A stretch of DNA of 64,000 nt from Bacillus sp. EB600 (lineage in GTDB: Bacteria > Bacillota > Bacilli > Bacillales > Cytobacillaceae), in NCBI RefSeq assembly GCF_024494385.1, contig NZ_JAEVLT010000017.1, positions 1 to 64,000 on the forward strand, read 5' to 3'. The notes under the pieces were generated by a model, which saw only the letters and a program-made list of their open reading frames with translations, was not told the origin of the DNA and made no database searches. A program made the translations under genes and the position numbers. The first letter of the stretch is position 1, and every line of letters starts with the position of its first letter. This document shows positions 1-8,998 of this stretch, piece after piece.

Positions 1-175
1 GATTCAACAACACTACCATCACCTCGAAATATATATATGTTTAATTATACCAAATGAAAAGGAAAGAGAACAAATGTTTTGTCTTACGCCAACCGAAATT
101 CATCCCCTCCCTAACCTTGGGCTTTGCCTTTCACAGGTTTGAGGAAGGGGAATTCTTTCGGGATTCGTTAAATCC

Positions 176-571
176 TTAAATTAATATAATACAAAATATA
201 CCCGCCATAACTAGAATAATCCCTGCCACCGTGCGTAAGGTTATACCTTCTTGATTTTTAAAAAGGAAATAACTGATTGGCGTAACAATCACTGGGGTAG
301 ACATCGTAATTAAATTTGCAATCGAAATGGGAATATATATCATTGACGCAGTGACAGAGATTTGAGCTGAAATGGTAATCATACCGCTTGAAAAGTACAC
401 CCTCTGGGTCAGACTTTTTAATCTGCTTAAAGAAAGTACGGGAACTTTTATATGTTATCGAAAACAGAATTAACCCTAAAACTGCACCAAAAATGCCACC
501 CAATATGGGTTCATTCCAGTTCTGAATGGCTGCCCCTCTTAAAACGTTCCCAACCGACTTTTTGCTGTTTA
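176..571 (-). pseudogene. EamA/DMT transporter, C-terminal relic with frameshift
   Basis: Two overlapping minus-strand frames together read as the last half of an EamA/DMT-family drug/metabolite exporter. The upstream part (about 570 to 400) carries a Gly-rich first helix after the residues QNWNEPILGG. The downstream part (about 400 to 176) carries the two last helices, with the GIILVMAGI segment typical of the C-terminal EamA helix. The frames join only if one base is lost or gained near 395-410. The N-terminal half is absent because the HD-domain gene ends at 575, immediately upstream. So this is a truncated, frameshifted relic rather than a working exporter. The family call rests on helix pattern and motif style only. 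Confidence 0.6.
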
Positions 572-574
572 CTT

Positions 575-1720
575 TTATGGTAATATCGTCTTTATTCTGC
601 CTACTAAAACTCCATCTAACTGATTTTGCTCAACCATTTCATCAATTAGTGCCCAAACCTTTGCAATTGGCATTTGTTTTCTATAAGGCCGTTCCTCGGT
701 CAAAGCCTGATAGATATCACATATGGTCATGATTCTATCTAGTTCTCCTACTTGATCTTCATATAAATGTAATGGATAGCCATTTCCATTGAGCTTTTCA
801 TGATGGTTGGACGCAAACTCCGTAATTTCTTCAAATCCTTCAATTTGTTCTAATATCCATCTTGTATAATAGGCATGTTTATTGATTTCATAACGTTCCT
901 TCTCAGTTAGCTTTCCTTCTTTATCTAAAATATCATTTGAGACTGCTAACTTTCCTACATCATGTAATAAAGCTGCAACATACATCTTATTTTGTATTTC
1001 ATAATCATAACCTAACTCTTTCGTTATTTTGTTCACTAATTCAGCAATACCAATAGAATGACGGTGGGTAAAGGGACTTCTCATGTCAATGATTTTAGAA
1101 AAAGCCTGTGCAAACCCTTTTATTCCTTCCCAATTCAATTCATTCTCTTGTACTTCGATTCTTCTAGATAGAATATTATTAAATTCATAATTGAAATAGT
1201 CTAAAAGGAAATATTCCTTCTCAATCAGTTTTCGAAAAGCAGTAAATATTTCTGGATCAAACAGAGCTTTAATTTCATTTAACCAACCAGTTATTTCTTT
1301 AAATGAAGCATAATTTATGTTTTTTGGACCACTAAAGCCTGTATCAAAAAAATCTGCAAAACATATAATTTGCGCAGGAAAGGGGATTTCTTCTCCTTTT
1401 AAATGAAACGGTCCAGTTCCATTTACATGCTCATGATGGTAAAAAACATATTCCGAAATACTATTTTTAACAGGTAAATTGTTGATGATATCTCTACCTA
1501 CAATACAATGATCTTCAATGGAACAGGAATTACTTGCCCCTATGTCGTGCAGTAGAGCTGCATAATAAATATCTGTTTGCTGTTCCTTTGGCAAATTTAA
1601 TTCTTTAGCGATCATAAATGAGGTATAGGCTACATGTTTTGCGTGAGAGAAATAGCTTTTCTCCGCTACGTCTAAAGCATATGATAATCCTTCGATTAGT
1701 GATCTTTCATTAACCTTCAT
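575..1720 (-). CDS. HD-GYP-type tandem HD phosphohydrolase
   Basis: Two HD domains lie in tandem in 381 residues. The first has the metal motif HDIG at 58-61 and a later HHEH. The second has HDVGK at 253-257, HHEK at 306-309 and GYP at 314-316 within NGNGYP, which marks it as an HD-GYP domain. Proteins of this class hydrolyse cyclic di-GMP or related cyclic dinucleotides; the N-terminal HD half is probably a second or degenerate metal site. No sensor or membrane segment is visible, so it should be cytosolic. It is transcribed alone; the gene downstream is a broken transporter. Cyclic-dinucleotide turnover is inferred from the GYP signature; the exact substrate cannot be read from sequence. 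Confidence 0.88.
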   Translation of the reverse strand: MKVNERSLIEGLSYALDVAEKSYFSHAKHVAYTSFMIAKELNLPKEQQTDIYYAALLHDIGASNSCSIEDHCIVGRDIINNLPVKNSISEYVFYHHEHVNGTGPFHLKGEEIPFPAQIICFADFFDTGFSGPKNINYASFKEITGWLNEIKALFDPEIFTAFRKLIEKEYFLLDYFNYEFNNILSRRIEVQENELNWEGIKGFAQAFSKIIDMRSPFTHRHSIGIAELVNKITKELGYDYEIQNKMYVAALLHDVGKLAVSNDILDKEGKLTEKERYEINKHAYYTRWILEQIEGFEEITEFASNHHEKLNGNGYPLHLYEDQVGELDRIMTICDIYQALTEERPYRKQMPIAKVWALIDEMVEQNQLDGVLVGRIKTILP

Positions 1721-2190
1721 TTTTCGTCTCCCTCAAACTTTCCATTTCAGTATGAGCTGTTTCATAGTTTTTCTTAGTCATTTATAGTTTTAGCTACAGC
1801 AACAGCAAAAGTAGAAGTATGTATTTATTGTTAATGTTAAAGCAATATTATGTCAAGATAATAACTAATTGTAGTGGGATGTAATCCTTTGTCAAATGAG
1901 ATATCTAATAAAAATCTGTTTATGATGTGCAGGTTATTATGCAAGACTCAAGCCAAGAGATTTGCGTTCCAATTTATCTGGATCCGCAAGCATTTTATAC
2001 GATTTCACCTCCTGAATTCCACTTAGATATATCTGTACAAATTGATTCCCCTGTTAATATCCAGAAAAGCCTTTAAATCATTTAGTTTTTCCTTAATGAT
2101 TTGAACTTCCTTTTTAGATTTCTTATATGGTTCTAAAACCTTACTATAAAAAGAAGATAAATAAAAATTGGTAAATGCACAAAATTCCTA
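1721..2190. other. intergenic stretch, possible coding relic
   Basis: No convincing gene. On the minus strand about 2165-2030 an open frame of some 45 codons rich in Lys and Glu (EPYKKSKKEV, IKEKLNDLKAF) ends at a TAA. It has no clear start codon or ribosome binding site, so it may be the tail of a deleted gene. The rest is AT-rich and featureless to my reading. Confidence 0.25.
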
Positions 2191-2194
2191 TTGT

Positions 2195-2264
2195 GACAAT
2201 TTACGTTCAAATCTTTTTTACAAACATGTGAATTATTGAACAAATTATGTTTTATTCGAGATAA
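2195..2264 (+). promoter_or_regulatory. DoxX promoter with inverted repeat over the -35
   Basis: TTGAAC at 2236-2241 is followed after 17 bases by AGATAA at 2259-2264, a plausible sigma-A promoter. GTTCAA at 2205-2210 is the inverse complement of the -35 hexamer, so the two form an inverted repeat with its right arm on the -35. The whole block is conserved upstream of the second DoxX copy (5381-5446). Conservation of this block supports function; the regulator is unknown. Confidence 0.5.
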
Positions 2265-2327
2265 CAGAATTATAATAACAGTGTAATCAAGTTACTAATA
2301 AAACTTTTAAATAAAGGAGTCTTCCAC

Positions 2328-2843
2328 ATGTTTAATCGATTTTTAAGAGAAAACAAAATCGCTGCCGCTATCCTAACTGTCATTCGCTTGTATCTTGGCT
2401 ATGAATTCTTAATTGCCGGCTACCATAAACTCGCTGCCGGAGGTTTTGATACTTCTGGTTTCTTAAAAGGTGCTATTGCCAATCCGGTGAAGGGTCCAGA
2501 TGGCAGTATCGTCTATTCTACGTATGTTGGCTTTTTAAAACATTTTGCTCTTCCAAATGCACATCTTTTCAATACGATTGTTCCATTAGGTGAGTTTCTG
2601 GTCGGCTTAGGGTTAATTCTTGGCTGCTTGACAACAGCCGCTGCCTTCTTTGCACTCGTGATGAACTTTTCTTACGTAATGGCCGGTACGATTTCTACTA
2701 ACGCACTTTGCATTCTACTAGGGGTCATCATTATAGTTGCCGGACTTAATGCAGGCCGGATTGGTCTAGACCGCTGGGTGATTCCATTCATCCGTAAAAC
2801 TACAACAAAAGATCATAATGCTGCTGAAAAAATAAGTGCTTAA
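2328..2843 (+). CDS. DoxX family membrane protein (copy 1)
   Basis: A 171-residue polytopic membrane protein of the DoxX family. Visible features are an N-terminal amphipathic start, hydrophobic segments near residues 13-33, 80-105, 105-125 and 128-148, and a charged C-terminal tail ending KDHNAAEKISA. DoxX proteins are small four-helix membrane proteins; relatives in Bacillus are tied to thiol/quinone or oxidative stress, but no reaction is firmly known. The start ATG has a good AAAGGAG site 8-10 bases upstream. A strong terminator follows directly, so it is a single-gene unit. It is nearly identical to the gene at 5510-6028, including the promoter block, which indicates a recent duplication. 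Confidence 0.88.
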   Translation: MFNRFLRENKIAAAILTVIRLYLGYEFLIAGYHKLAAGGFDTSGFLKGAIANPVKGPDGSIVYSTYVGFLKHFALPNAHLFNTIVPLGEFLVGLGLILGCLTTAAAFFALVMNFSYVMAGTISTNALCILLGVIIIVAGLNAGRIGLDRWVIPFIRKTTTKDHNAAEKISA

Positions 2844-2847
2844 CGCA

Positions 2848-2880
2848 AAAGCCCCTCGTTCTAGAATGAGGGGCTTTTTT
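2848..2880 (+). terminator. rho-independent terminator after DoxX copy 1
   Basis: GCCCCTC (2851-2857) pairs with GAGGGGC (2868-2874), extended inward by an imperfect TTCTAGAA palindrome, and is followed by six T residues. Confidence 0.92.
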
Positions 2881-3240
2881 CATCCAAACTTCTTGTATAC
2901 TCTTTTGATAGCCATACTCGTGAAACGTTTTGTTCAATATCTGCGTTTTTTACTCCCCTCCTTCTATATTTTTAGGGATCTTTTTCCATTTCAATTCTCC
3001 CAAATGTATTAGTACCTTCATATGATCGCTAAAGTAATATTGCAGCAAAAATTTTTTATGAAGAAAACACATAATCCAAGCACCTTAACACTCTGTACAT
3101 AAAATAATACCAAGAACAAGTCACTTTCCGAATACCCAAAGTATAAAAAAGGATTCATTTTTGATCGTTATCTTTTGAGTTATTACCTACACTGGGAACC
3201 AAGTTATTTGTTTGCCTGTGACGACACATCAAAGAAAAGA
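2881..3240. other. intergenic stretch, no gene
   Basis: I see no gene with a ribosome binding site here. A minus-strand run of about 22 codons beginning near 3020 (MKVLIHLGEL) could be a relic, but it is too short to support. Confidence 0.3.
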
Positions 3241-3281
3241 GTTGTTTATACAAAACTTTGACATGCAGGAGTGCTAAAAAT

Positions 3282-3680
3282 ATGGAAGAATCGAGCACTA
3301 AAACCTTGTGCAATAATTTCGCTCAAATATTGGAAGGATGCCATTCTTTTCAAAAAAATATGTGTATTGTAGAAGTAACTCGTAATATTCAATTGACAAT
3401 CATGGGACATCCTAGTTCAACCACTTCATTCGGTTTTTTCGCGTTTGATTCGATCAATAAGAAAAATGAAATGGAGCTAAACATAGGTGATTTTCCACTT
3501 CTTGAAAAAGAAGTCATCCCTTTTATTCAAGAGCTACGTATGCAAGGGATTAAAATTTCTGCAGTAAAAGCACATTGGTTATTCAATGAGCCAAAAATAT
3601 TTCATGTGAATTTTAGGTCCATTGATGAGCCTTTGTCATTTGCAAAGAAAGTACGAAATGCCATAAATTCCCTTTCATGA
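3282..3680 (+). CDS. DUF1259-like protein, single-domain
   Basis: 132 residues. The C-terminal half shows the DUF1259 (LppY/LpqO) signature: a stretch LLEKEVIPFIQELRMQGIK, then AVKAHWLFNEPKIFHVNF, then a helix beginning ALSFAKK-like. Typical members are secreted or lipoprotein-like and hold two such repeats; this one has no signal peptide and only about one repeat, so it may be a shortened relative. The start was set at ATG 3282 because GCAGGAG lies 10 bases upstream; an upstream TTG at 3258 would bury that site. Function is not known. It sits between the two DoxX copies. Identification rests on motif resemblance only. Confidence 0.65.
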   Translation: MEESSTKTLCNNFAQILEGCHSFQKNMCIVEVTRNIQLTIMGHPSSTTSFGFFAFDSINKKNEMELNIGDFPLLEKEVIPFIQELRMQGIKISAVKAHWLFNEPKIFHVNFRSIDEPLSFAKKVRNAINSLS

Positions 3681-3893
3681 TTTTATGATCTGCTTTAAGC
3701 AAAATTCTTACCATCTAAAATCCTTGTTAGTTTTATTTATGAATTTGACAATATTGTTAAACAAATCACAAAGTGATGAAAAACCTTGGGCTCCATGTTA
3801 TATTTAGTATGTGAATTTGATCACAACAAACTTATCCCCTTTGTTTGAAAGTGAAAAATTCTCCCCATCCCCTTTGTTCGTGTTTTTATAGGA

Positions 3894-3935
3894 AAAAGAC
3901 CCTAAGCACCGTTTGCTAGGGTCTTTCCATTTTTG
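3894..3935. terminator. hairpin between convergent genes
   Basis: AGACCCTAAGCA pairs with TGCTAGGGTCT with one bulge, flanked by an A-run on the left and a T-rich run on the right, so it can act in both directions. It lies between the plus-strand DUF1259 gene and the minus-strand M20 gene. Confidence 0.75.
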
Positions 3936-4113
3936 AGCAAAATAGACTTACATTTTTCAACTTCTACAAGCGGTACTCTCTCAATCTTCAGATCGCTGAT
4001 TCTACCACCAGATTATTAATCAATTGTCAGGAGATCATATCATGAAGCCATTCTCAACCATTCCAGAAAATATTCTAGTTCACCTTGAGTAATAATATTC
4101 ATTTGAGTACGAT

Positions 4114-5229
4114 TTAGAGTTCAGCAAGTCCTTTGAAAAGCTCAACTGCGGTTTCGATCAGTTCATCTTGGAAATCATACTCATAAGTATGAATATTTGG
4201 ATAATCTTCGCCGTTTCCAATGTAGCAATATGCACCTTTTGTCAGCTTGGTATAGTAGCCGAAGTCCTCAGATGCACGCCAGGCTTCTTCTAGTTCCACT
4301 AACTGAAAGCTCTTTTCTTGGCTGACTTTGCGGACCTTATCAGCGCTTTCCTTATGGTTAACCGTTTCAGGGAATTCATCGTTGTAGGCGAAGCTTACCT
4401 TCAGGCCGAATTCTTCTGCCTGAGCTTTAGCAAGATCTTCAAGGTTTTTCTGCAGCTTATCCAATTCCTCTTCGTAGAGAGCACGAATCGTTAAGAGCAA
4501 ATCACCCTTACTTGCGGACATACCGAAAGCTCTTTCGCCGATCGCTACTTGAACAACAGTGCAAAGGATTAAACCTTTGCTTTTTTCTGTAGAGATGAAT
4601 TCAGGAATCGCATCAATTATCTTGGCAATTGCAAAAGCAGGATTGACTCCATTCTCAGGTTCACTGGCATGAGCTGGTGCACCTTCCATGTGAATCGTCA
4701 TTCCCTTAGATGCACAGTGAGTGATTCCGTCAATAATGCCAATGGACTTGAGAGGTATGCCAGTCATGTTATGATAACCGAAAATTTCTTCAATATTATT
4801 TTCCTTAATCATCTCACAACACCGAGCAGCACCATCTCCTGTTTCTTCCGCATGTTGGAAGAGGAAAAAGATGTTTTTGTCAGCACCCTTCTGGTCAATT
4901 TCCAGTGCAAACCCTGCAAGGGATGCGGAATGACCATCATGTCCGCATTTGTGTGAAATTCCCGGGAACTCCGAAGCATAGGGGATGTCGATGGTCTCCT
5001 CAATAGGGAGAGCATCAAAATCTGCCCGGTACGCAATGTTCTTTTTGTCTTCACCAGTGTGATAAATCGCATAGAACCAAAGGCCCCTGTCTACGATTTC
5101 AAGCTTTGTATGTTTTTTAAGAAAATCGATTAAGTGTTGTTTTGTCCATGCCTCGTGATTTGAAAGTTCAGGGTGTTGATGTAATTCATGACGCAGCTGT
5201 TTAGCTAACTCCAGATTTTTCTTTTCCAT
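4114..5229 (-). CDS. M20-family amidohydrolase/aminoacylase
   Basis: A 371-residue metal-dependent amidohydrolase of the M20D/AmhX type. Seen in order: HELHQHPELS near residue 14, the metal motif KCGHDGHSAS at about 93-102, the catalytic HAEETGDG near 126, a YHNM motif, and the bacterial-exopeptidase dimerisation segment with GAPAHASEPE near 180. These proteins cleave N-acyl or aminobenzoyl groups from amino acids, or small peptides. No signal peptide is seen, so it is cytosolic. It is transcribed alone from the minus strand between the two DoxX copies. The family is certain; the exact substrate is not. Confidence 0.9.
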   Translation of the reverse strand: MEKKNLELAKQLRHELHQHPELSNHEAWTKQHLIDFLKKHTKLEIVDRGLWFYAIYHTGEDKKNIAYRADFDALPIEETIDIPYASEFPGISHKCGHDGHSASLAGFALEIDQKGADKNIFFLFQHAEETGDGAARCCEMIKENNIEEIFGYHNMTGIPLKSIGIIDGITHCASKGMTIHMEGAPAHASEPENGVNPAFAIAKIIDAIPEFISTEKSKGLILCTVVQVAIGERAFGMSASKGDLLLTIRALYEEELDKLQKNLEDLAKAQAEEFGLKVSFAYNDEFPETVNHKESADKVRKVSQEKSFQLVELEEAWRASEDFGYYTKLTKGAYCYIGNGEDYPNIHTYEYDFQDELIETAVELFKGLAEL

Positions 5230-5376
5230 TTTGTCTCCATCCTCTTGTTATATGATACTCTCCCAACTTAACTATAGACTCTCTTCAAAGTGACGATTCA
5301 GAAAAAATTTTTACATAATAGAAAGTTGTGAGCGGCTCGGACTTTCTTAGCCAGGAAATGCACGAATGCTTATTCG

Positions 5377-5446
5377 TGACAATTGTGTTCAAATCTTTTT
5401 TACAAACATATGAACAGTTGAACAAATTATATTTTATTCGAGATAA
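5377..5446 (+). promoter_or_regulatory. promoter of DoxX copy 2 with inverted repeat
   Basis: TTGAAC (5418-5423), 17-base spacer, AGATAA (5441-5446). TGTTCAA at 5386-5392 and TTGAACA at 5418-5424 form a perfect 7-bp inverted repeat whose right arm covers the -35, which is a typical repressor layout. The same arrangement precedes copy 1. Confidence 0.55.
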
Positions 5447-5509
5447 TAGAATTATAATAACAGTGTAATCAAGTTAATTATAAAGCTTTTAAATAAAGGA
5501 GTCTTCCAC

Positions 5510-6028
5510 ATGTTTAATCGATTTTTAAGAGAAAACAAAATCGCTGCCGCTATCCTAACTGTCGTTCGCTTGTATCTTGGCTATGAATTCTTAATTGCCG
5601 GCTACCATAAACTTGCAGCAGGAGGTTTCGATACATCTGGATTCTTATTAAAAGGGGCAATTGCCAATCCGGTGAAAGGTCCGGACGGTAGTATTGTCTA
5701 TGCAACTTATGTTGGCTTTTTAAAACACTTTGCACTGCCAAATGCCCACCTTTTCAATACAATTGTTCCATTAGGTGAGTTTCTGGTGGGCTTAGGGTTA
5801 ATTCTTGGCTGCTTGACAACCGCCGCTGCCTTCTTTGCACTCGTAATGAACTTCTCTTACGTAATGGCCGGTACGATTTCTACTAACGCACTTTGCATTC
5901 TATTGGGTGTATTCATAATAGCTGCAGGTTTTAATGCAGGCCGGATTGGTCTAGACCGCTGGGTGATTCCATTCATCCGCAAAACAACAGCAAAAGATCA
6001 CAACACAGTTGAAAAATTAAGTGCATAA
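5510..6028 (+). CDS. DoxX family membrane protein (copy 2)
   Basis: 172 residues, differing from copy 1 (2328-2843) at only a few positions: Val for Ile early, one extra Leu in SGFLLKGA, Ala for Ser, and changes near the last helix and tail (KDHNTVEKLSA). The start and ribosome binding site (AAAGGAG) are identical to copy 1. Many synonymous differences occur within conserved protein sequence, so both copies seem to have been kept under selection since the duplication. It has its own promoter and terminator. Function as for other DoxX proteins is unproven. Confidence 0.88.
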   Translation: MFNRFLRENKIAAAILTVVRLYLGYEFLIAGYHKLAAGGFDTSGFLLKGAIANPVKGPDGSIVYATYVGFLKHFALPNAHLFNTIVPLGEFLVGLGLILGCLTTAAAFFALVMNFSYVMAGTISTNALCILLGVFIIAAGFNAGRIGLDRWVIPFIRKTTAKDHNTVEKLSA

Positions 6029-6032
6029 CGCG

Positions 6033-6078
6033 AAGGCCTCTCATTCTAGAACGATTTGCTAGAATGAGGGGCTTTTTT
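6033..6078 (+). terminator. rho-independent terminator after DoxX copy 2
   Basis: GCCTCTCATTCTAG pairs with CTAGAATGAGGGGC around a short loop and is followed by seven T residues. It is a longer variant of the copy 1 terminator, so the duplication included it. Confidence 0.92.
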
Positions 6079-6250
6079 TATAGGTATTTATCCTAATTAT
6101 TTTTTACAAACAAAGTTAAAAAGAAGGGTATCGAAATACTAAACTTCTGGAATTATACATTCTCGTGAAACCTTTTTAAAACAAAAATTTCGAGTGGTGC
6201 CTGTGCATCAGAGTCTATTTCGGACACTTACCTATACATATTTTTATGCA

Positions 6251-6880
6251 TTATTCGACCGCAATTAGCTTAACACTCGAATGAGTTTCCATGATATCAC
6301 CATCTTTGCAATTGAAAACATACTCAGGCTCGTATCCCTGTGATGCACTTCCAAGGATTGTATTTACCGTTGACATACCAGTATCACCATCATGAATAAA
6401 AAAGTTTGAACCTTCTCCTACAGGAACAGCCTTATAACGTCCAGCGGGAAAATCTTTGCCCACTGTATATTGTCCAGCACTAAATTGTCTAGGCGCATCT
6501 TGTTTTGCTTTTACACCAGCTGTAAGCTTATCTAATTCCGCTTGCTTGGATTGAATATCTGAATTGGCAGTATTGATTTTATCAGTAAGCCCGTTTAATT
6601 CTCCTGTTTTTTTATCGATATCAGATTGAAGACTGTCTATTTTACTTGCAAGTTCAGCAGCATGATCAAATTGAGCTTTTCTACCTTTAAACTGGTCCTC
6701 TAATTTATTTGATTTGTCTTGAACAGCGTTTAAATTCTTTTTAGTATCTGTAGTCTTTTTAACTAGAGCATCATATTTAACCTTCTGACCATTTATTTCT
6801 GTACTTGCACCGCTACGACCAATACTATACGAAACTACTAAAACCACAATAACACCTATAATTAACAAAATTTTTTTCAT
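6251..6880 (-). CDS. membrane-anchored coiled-coil protein, unknown function
   Basis: 209 residues with three parts. Residues 1-22 form a single hydrophobic segment with Lys at the start, a membrane anchor or uncleaved signal. Residues about 30-125 form a heptad-rich, Lys/Asp/Gln-rich coiled coil. Residues about 130-209 form a compact beta-rich domain starting FSAGQYTVGKDFPAGRY and ending GDIMETHSSVKLIAVE. The C-terminal domain resembles one found as a tail on many Firmicute and phage-associated proteins of unknown role. It should be anchored with the rest outside the membrane. It is a single gene facing away from its neighbours. I do not recognise a reaction. Confidence 0.75.
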   Translation of the reverse strand: MKKILLIIGVIVVLVVSYSIGRSGASTEINGQKVKYDALVKKTTDTKKNLNAVQDKSNKLEDQFKGRKAQFDHAAELASKIDSLQSDIDKKTGELNGLTDKINTANSDIQSKQAELDKLTAGVKAKQDAPRQFSAGQYTVGKDFPAGRYKAVPVGEGSNFFIHDGDTGMSTVNTILGSASQGYEPEYVFNCKDGDIMETHSSVKLIAVE

Positions 6881-7095
6881 ACTAACTAGCCCCTTTTTAC
6901 TATTTTTCTATAATCATATTTTACCATTCTTTCTTTCTAAACTCTCAAAAATATTCCTGATGTCACAAACCAGTTTGTCACCACTGGAAGATTCAGCCGT
7001 CAACTAATTCAAAGCATAATACATTGTGAAATAGTAGGTAATTGAATTCCTTTTAAAAATAAAATATTTAAAATTGTAATCCGTAAAGCACAGAA

Positions 7096-7128
7096 AAGGC
7101 ACATTCAAAAAAATGAATGTGCCTAAAA
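7096..7128 (-). terminator. terminator of the MazG-DUF2075 unit
   Basis: AGGCACATTCA pairs perfectly with TGAATGTGCCT around an A-rich loop, 15-45 bases beyond the stop of the DUF2075 gene, with a T-rich run on the minus-strand side. Confidence 0.85.
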
Positions 7129-7141
7129 CGAATCAAAGTTA

Positions 7142-8998
7142 CTAGCTTATACCCTTTATACGCTCTTTAATATATCTTTCCAACCCTTTATCACAACAAT
7201 AGACATAACAACCTTTCATGCCTCTGGTCATTAACGTTTTATACGTATTGCGAACAAGTTGTTCAAGAGGATCTACTTGCCCTTTTTTTGGCTTAGCCGG
7301 TTTAGCACCTTTATCTTTGAACTCATCTCTTCTTACAATGAGCTTTTTATTTTCTTCGTCATAGCCAAGATCTTTACCAATAATCACACCTACATAGTCC
7401 ATTTCTAACCCCTGGACTGTATGAATACACCCGATTTGGTATGCACAATCTGGGTGAATAGCCCAGTCAATTCTATTTGGATCATTCCATGGCATGGAAA
7501 AGTTTTGCTCCTCGATGACAACATCATCGGCTAACTTACCGTCCACAATATTTTTCGTCCAATCCCATGCATAACCGGCTAATAGCCGACCCCCGAGTTT
7601 ATCCACGATTTCCTCTTTTAATTGGTGAGGACTTGAAATAATCCTAAAATCAAAATCTCCTTCAAGCGGGGAATCTACTTCTTCATTATTTAATAAACTA
7701 TCCAGCCATGAGATATAATTTCCCGAACCAGAGCATCGATACTGTGATTCGAGTTCGGCAATGTAGATGCTTACTCCAAATCTCGAGGCTTCTTTTTCTA
7801 TCTCCATAACACTGCCAATATCTTTTTTAGAGATTTTTTGAGTATCATCAATAAAAAATACGCTTATACGGGAAGATCTTATAATTTGTGTTATTTGATT
7901 TTCTCCTGCGATTTTCTTTTTCATATGTCCTTGCTCTTTTAAACGATGGGCTTCGTCACAAATAAGGACATCAAAGTAATTTTTAGGTGTTTCTACATAA
8001 GATGCTGAACCTTTAAATAAATCTCTAACTTCTACATGCCCTGATGACCCAATTAACTTTTTACGCAGGACTTCCCGAAATGCTTGATTTGGAGTTATAT
8101 ACTCTACATATGCTCTCGAACTAAGCATATAGCTCATTACATTTAATCCAATGACAGATTTTCCAGTACCCGGACCACCTTTTATTATTATGACTTGCTT
8201 TTGGTCCGTCTCTGTTTTCAATTTGTTATACAGGCTTACCACTTTTTCATAGGCAACCTTTTGTTCATCAAGCAACACGAATTCTTCATTGCCAGCAATC
8301 AATGATCCAACAGTCTCCACCAGTTTTTTTGAAGGACGGATTTTGCCATGTTCAATCGTTTCTGCAATTTCTTTTCCTTTTCCATTTGAAACTAAATGCC
8401 GAATATTCTTTGCTAAATCCCTATCGTTAAATTGGAAGTACAAGGGAGATTCCTCAATATATTTACCATACCGTTTGTCCAGCAGCGGCTCACTGAAACT
8501 TGCCATAATATAGTTATGTAAGTATGCACAAGCGTGAAGTTTGATAGATGTGTCAGTATATAATGATTCGTTAAAATTCAGTAGATATCTTTTATACGAT
8601 GATGCTTGGTATGCGGGATGAACTGTTTCCCTTTCTCTACCTCCCAAAAATGTTCTTACAATGCCATCTCCTTCGGCAGTCTTTGCCTTTTCCCATTGCT
8701 TTAGTTCAATAATAACTGCATTTTTTGATCCCTGTTCATCTTGACCTGTAATGAGGAAGTCAATTCTCTTTTCCGTGGAGGGCAGCTTATATTCTAATAA
8801 AACATGTGTATCCTCTTTTAAATCGGCATCACGTAACACCTTTGCCATTTGAGGAAGTGATCTTTCCCATGATCTCAACTCACTAGGTGATACTACCTTA
8901 TTCATTTTCTTTAACACTTTTTCTTTGAGTACGTAGCCAATTTTATTCTCGTAAATATGATTTAAAAAAGCAGAAGAGGTCTCATTGTATATAATCAT
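7142..8998 (-). CDS. PD-(D/E)XK nuclease fused to DUF2075 helicase-like ATPase
   Basis: 618 residues. The N-terminal domain shows a PD-(D/E)XK-like core: Asp80 in KRIDFLI and Glu98-x-Lys100 in IIELKQWE, followed by a Gln-Tyr helix (YQASSYKRY). The ATPase follows: Walker A GGPGTGKS at 274-281, Walker B with DEAH at 348-351, and a late superfamily-1-like motif HTVQGLEMDYVG. This is the DUF2075 architecture. The nuclease plus ATPase plan suggests ATP-driven action on DNA or RNA. Its ATG overlaps the TGA of the MazG-like gene upstream (ATGA), so the two are translationally coupled. A role in nucleic-acid quality control or phage defence is inference; no experimental role is known to me. Confidence 0.85.
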   Translation of the reverse strand: MIIYNETSSAFLNHIYENKIGYVLKEKVLKKMNKVVSPSELRSWERSLPQMAKVLRDADLKEDTHVLLEYKLPSTEKRIDFLITGQDEQGSKNAVIIELKQWEKAKTAEGDGIVRTFLGGRERETVHPAYQASSYKRYLLNFNESLYTDTSIKLHACAYLHNYIMASFSEPLLDKRYGKYIEESPLYFQFNDRDLAKNIRHLVSNGKGKEIAETIEHGKIRPSKKLVETVGSLIAGNEEFVLLDEQKVAYEKVVSLYNKLKTETDQKQVIIIKGGPGTGKSVIGLNVMSYMLSSRAYVEYITPNQAFREVLRKKLIGSSGHVEVRDLFKGSASYVETPKNYFDVLICDEAHRLKEQGHMKKKIAGENQITQIIRSSRISVFFIDDTQKISKKDIGSVMEIEKEASRFGVSIYIAELESQYRCSGSGNYISWLDSLLNNEEVDSPLEGDFDFRIISSPHQLKEEIVDKLGGRLLAGYAWDWTKNIVDGKLADDVVIEEQNFSMPWNDPNRIDWAIHPDCAYQIGCIHTVQGLEMDYVGVIIGKDLGYDEENKKLIVRRDEFKDKGAKPAKPKKGQVDPLEQLVRNTYKTLMTRGMKGCYVYCCDKGLERYIKERIKGIS

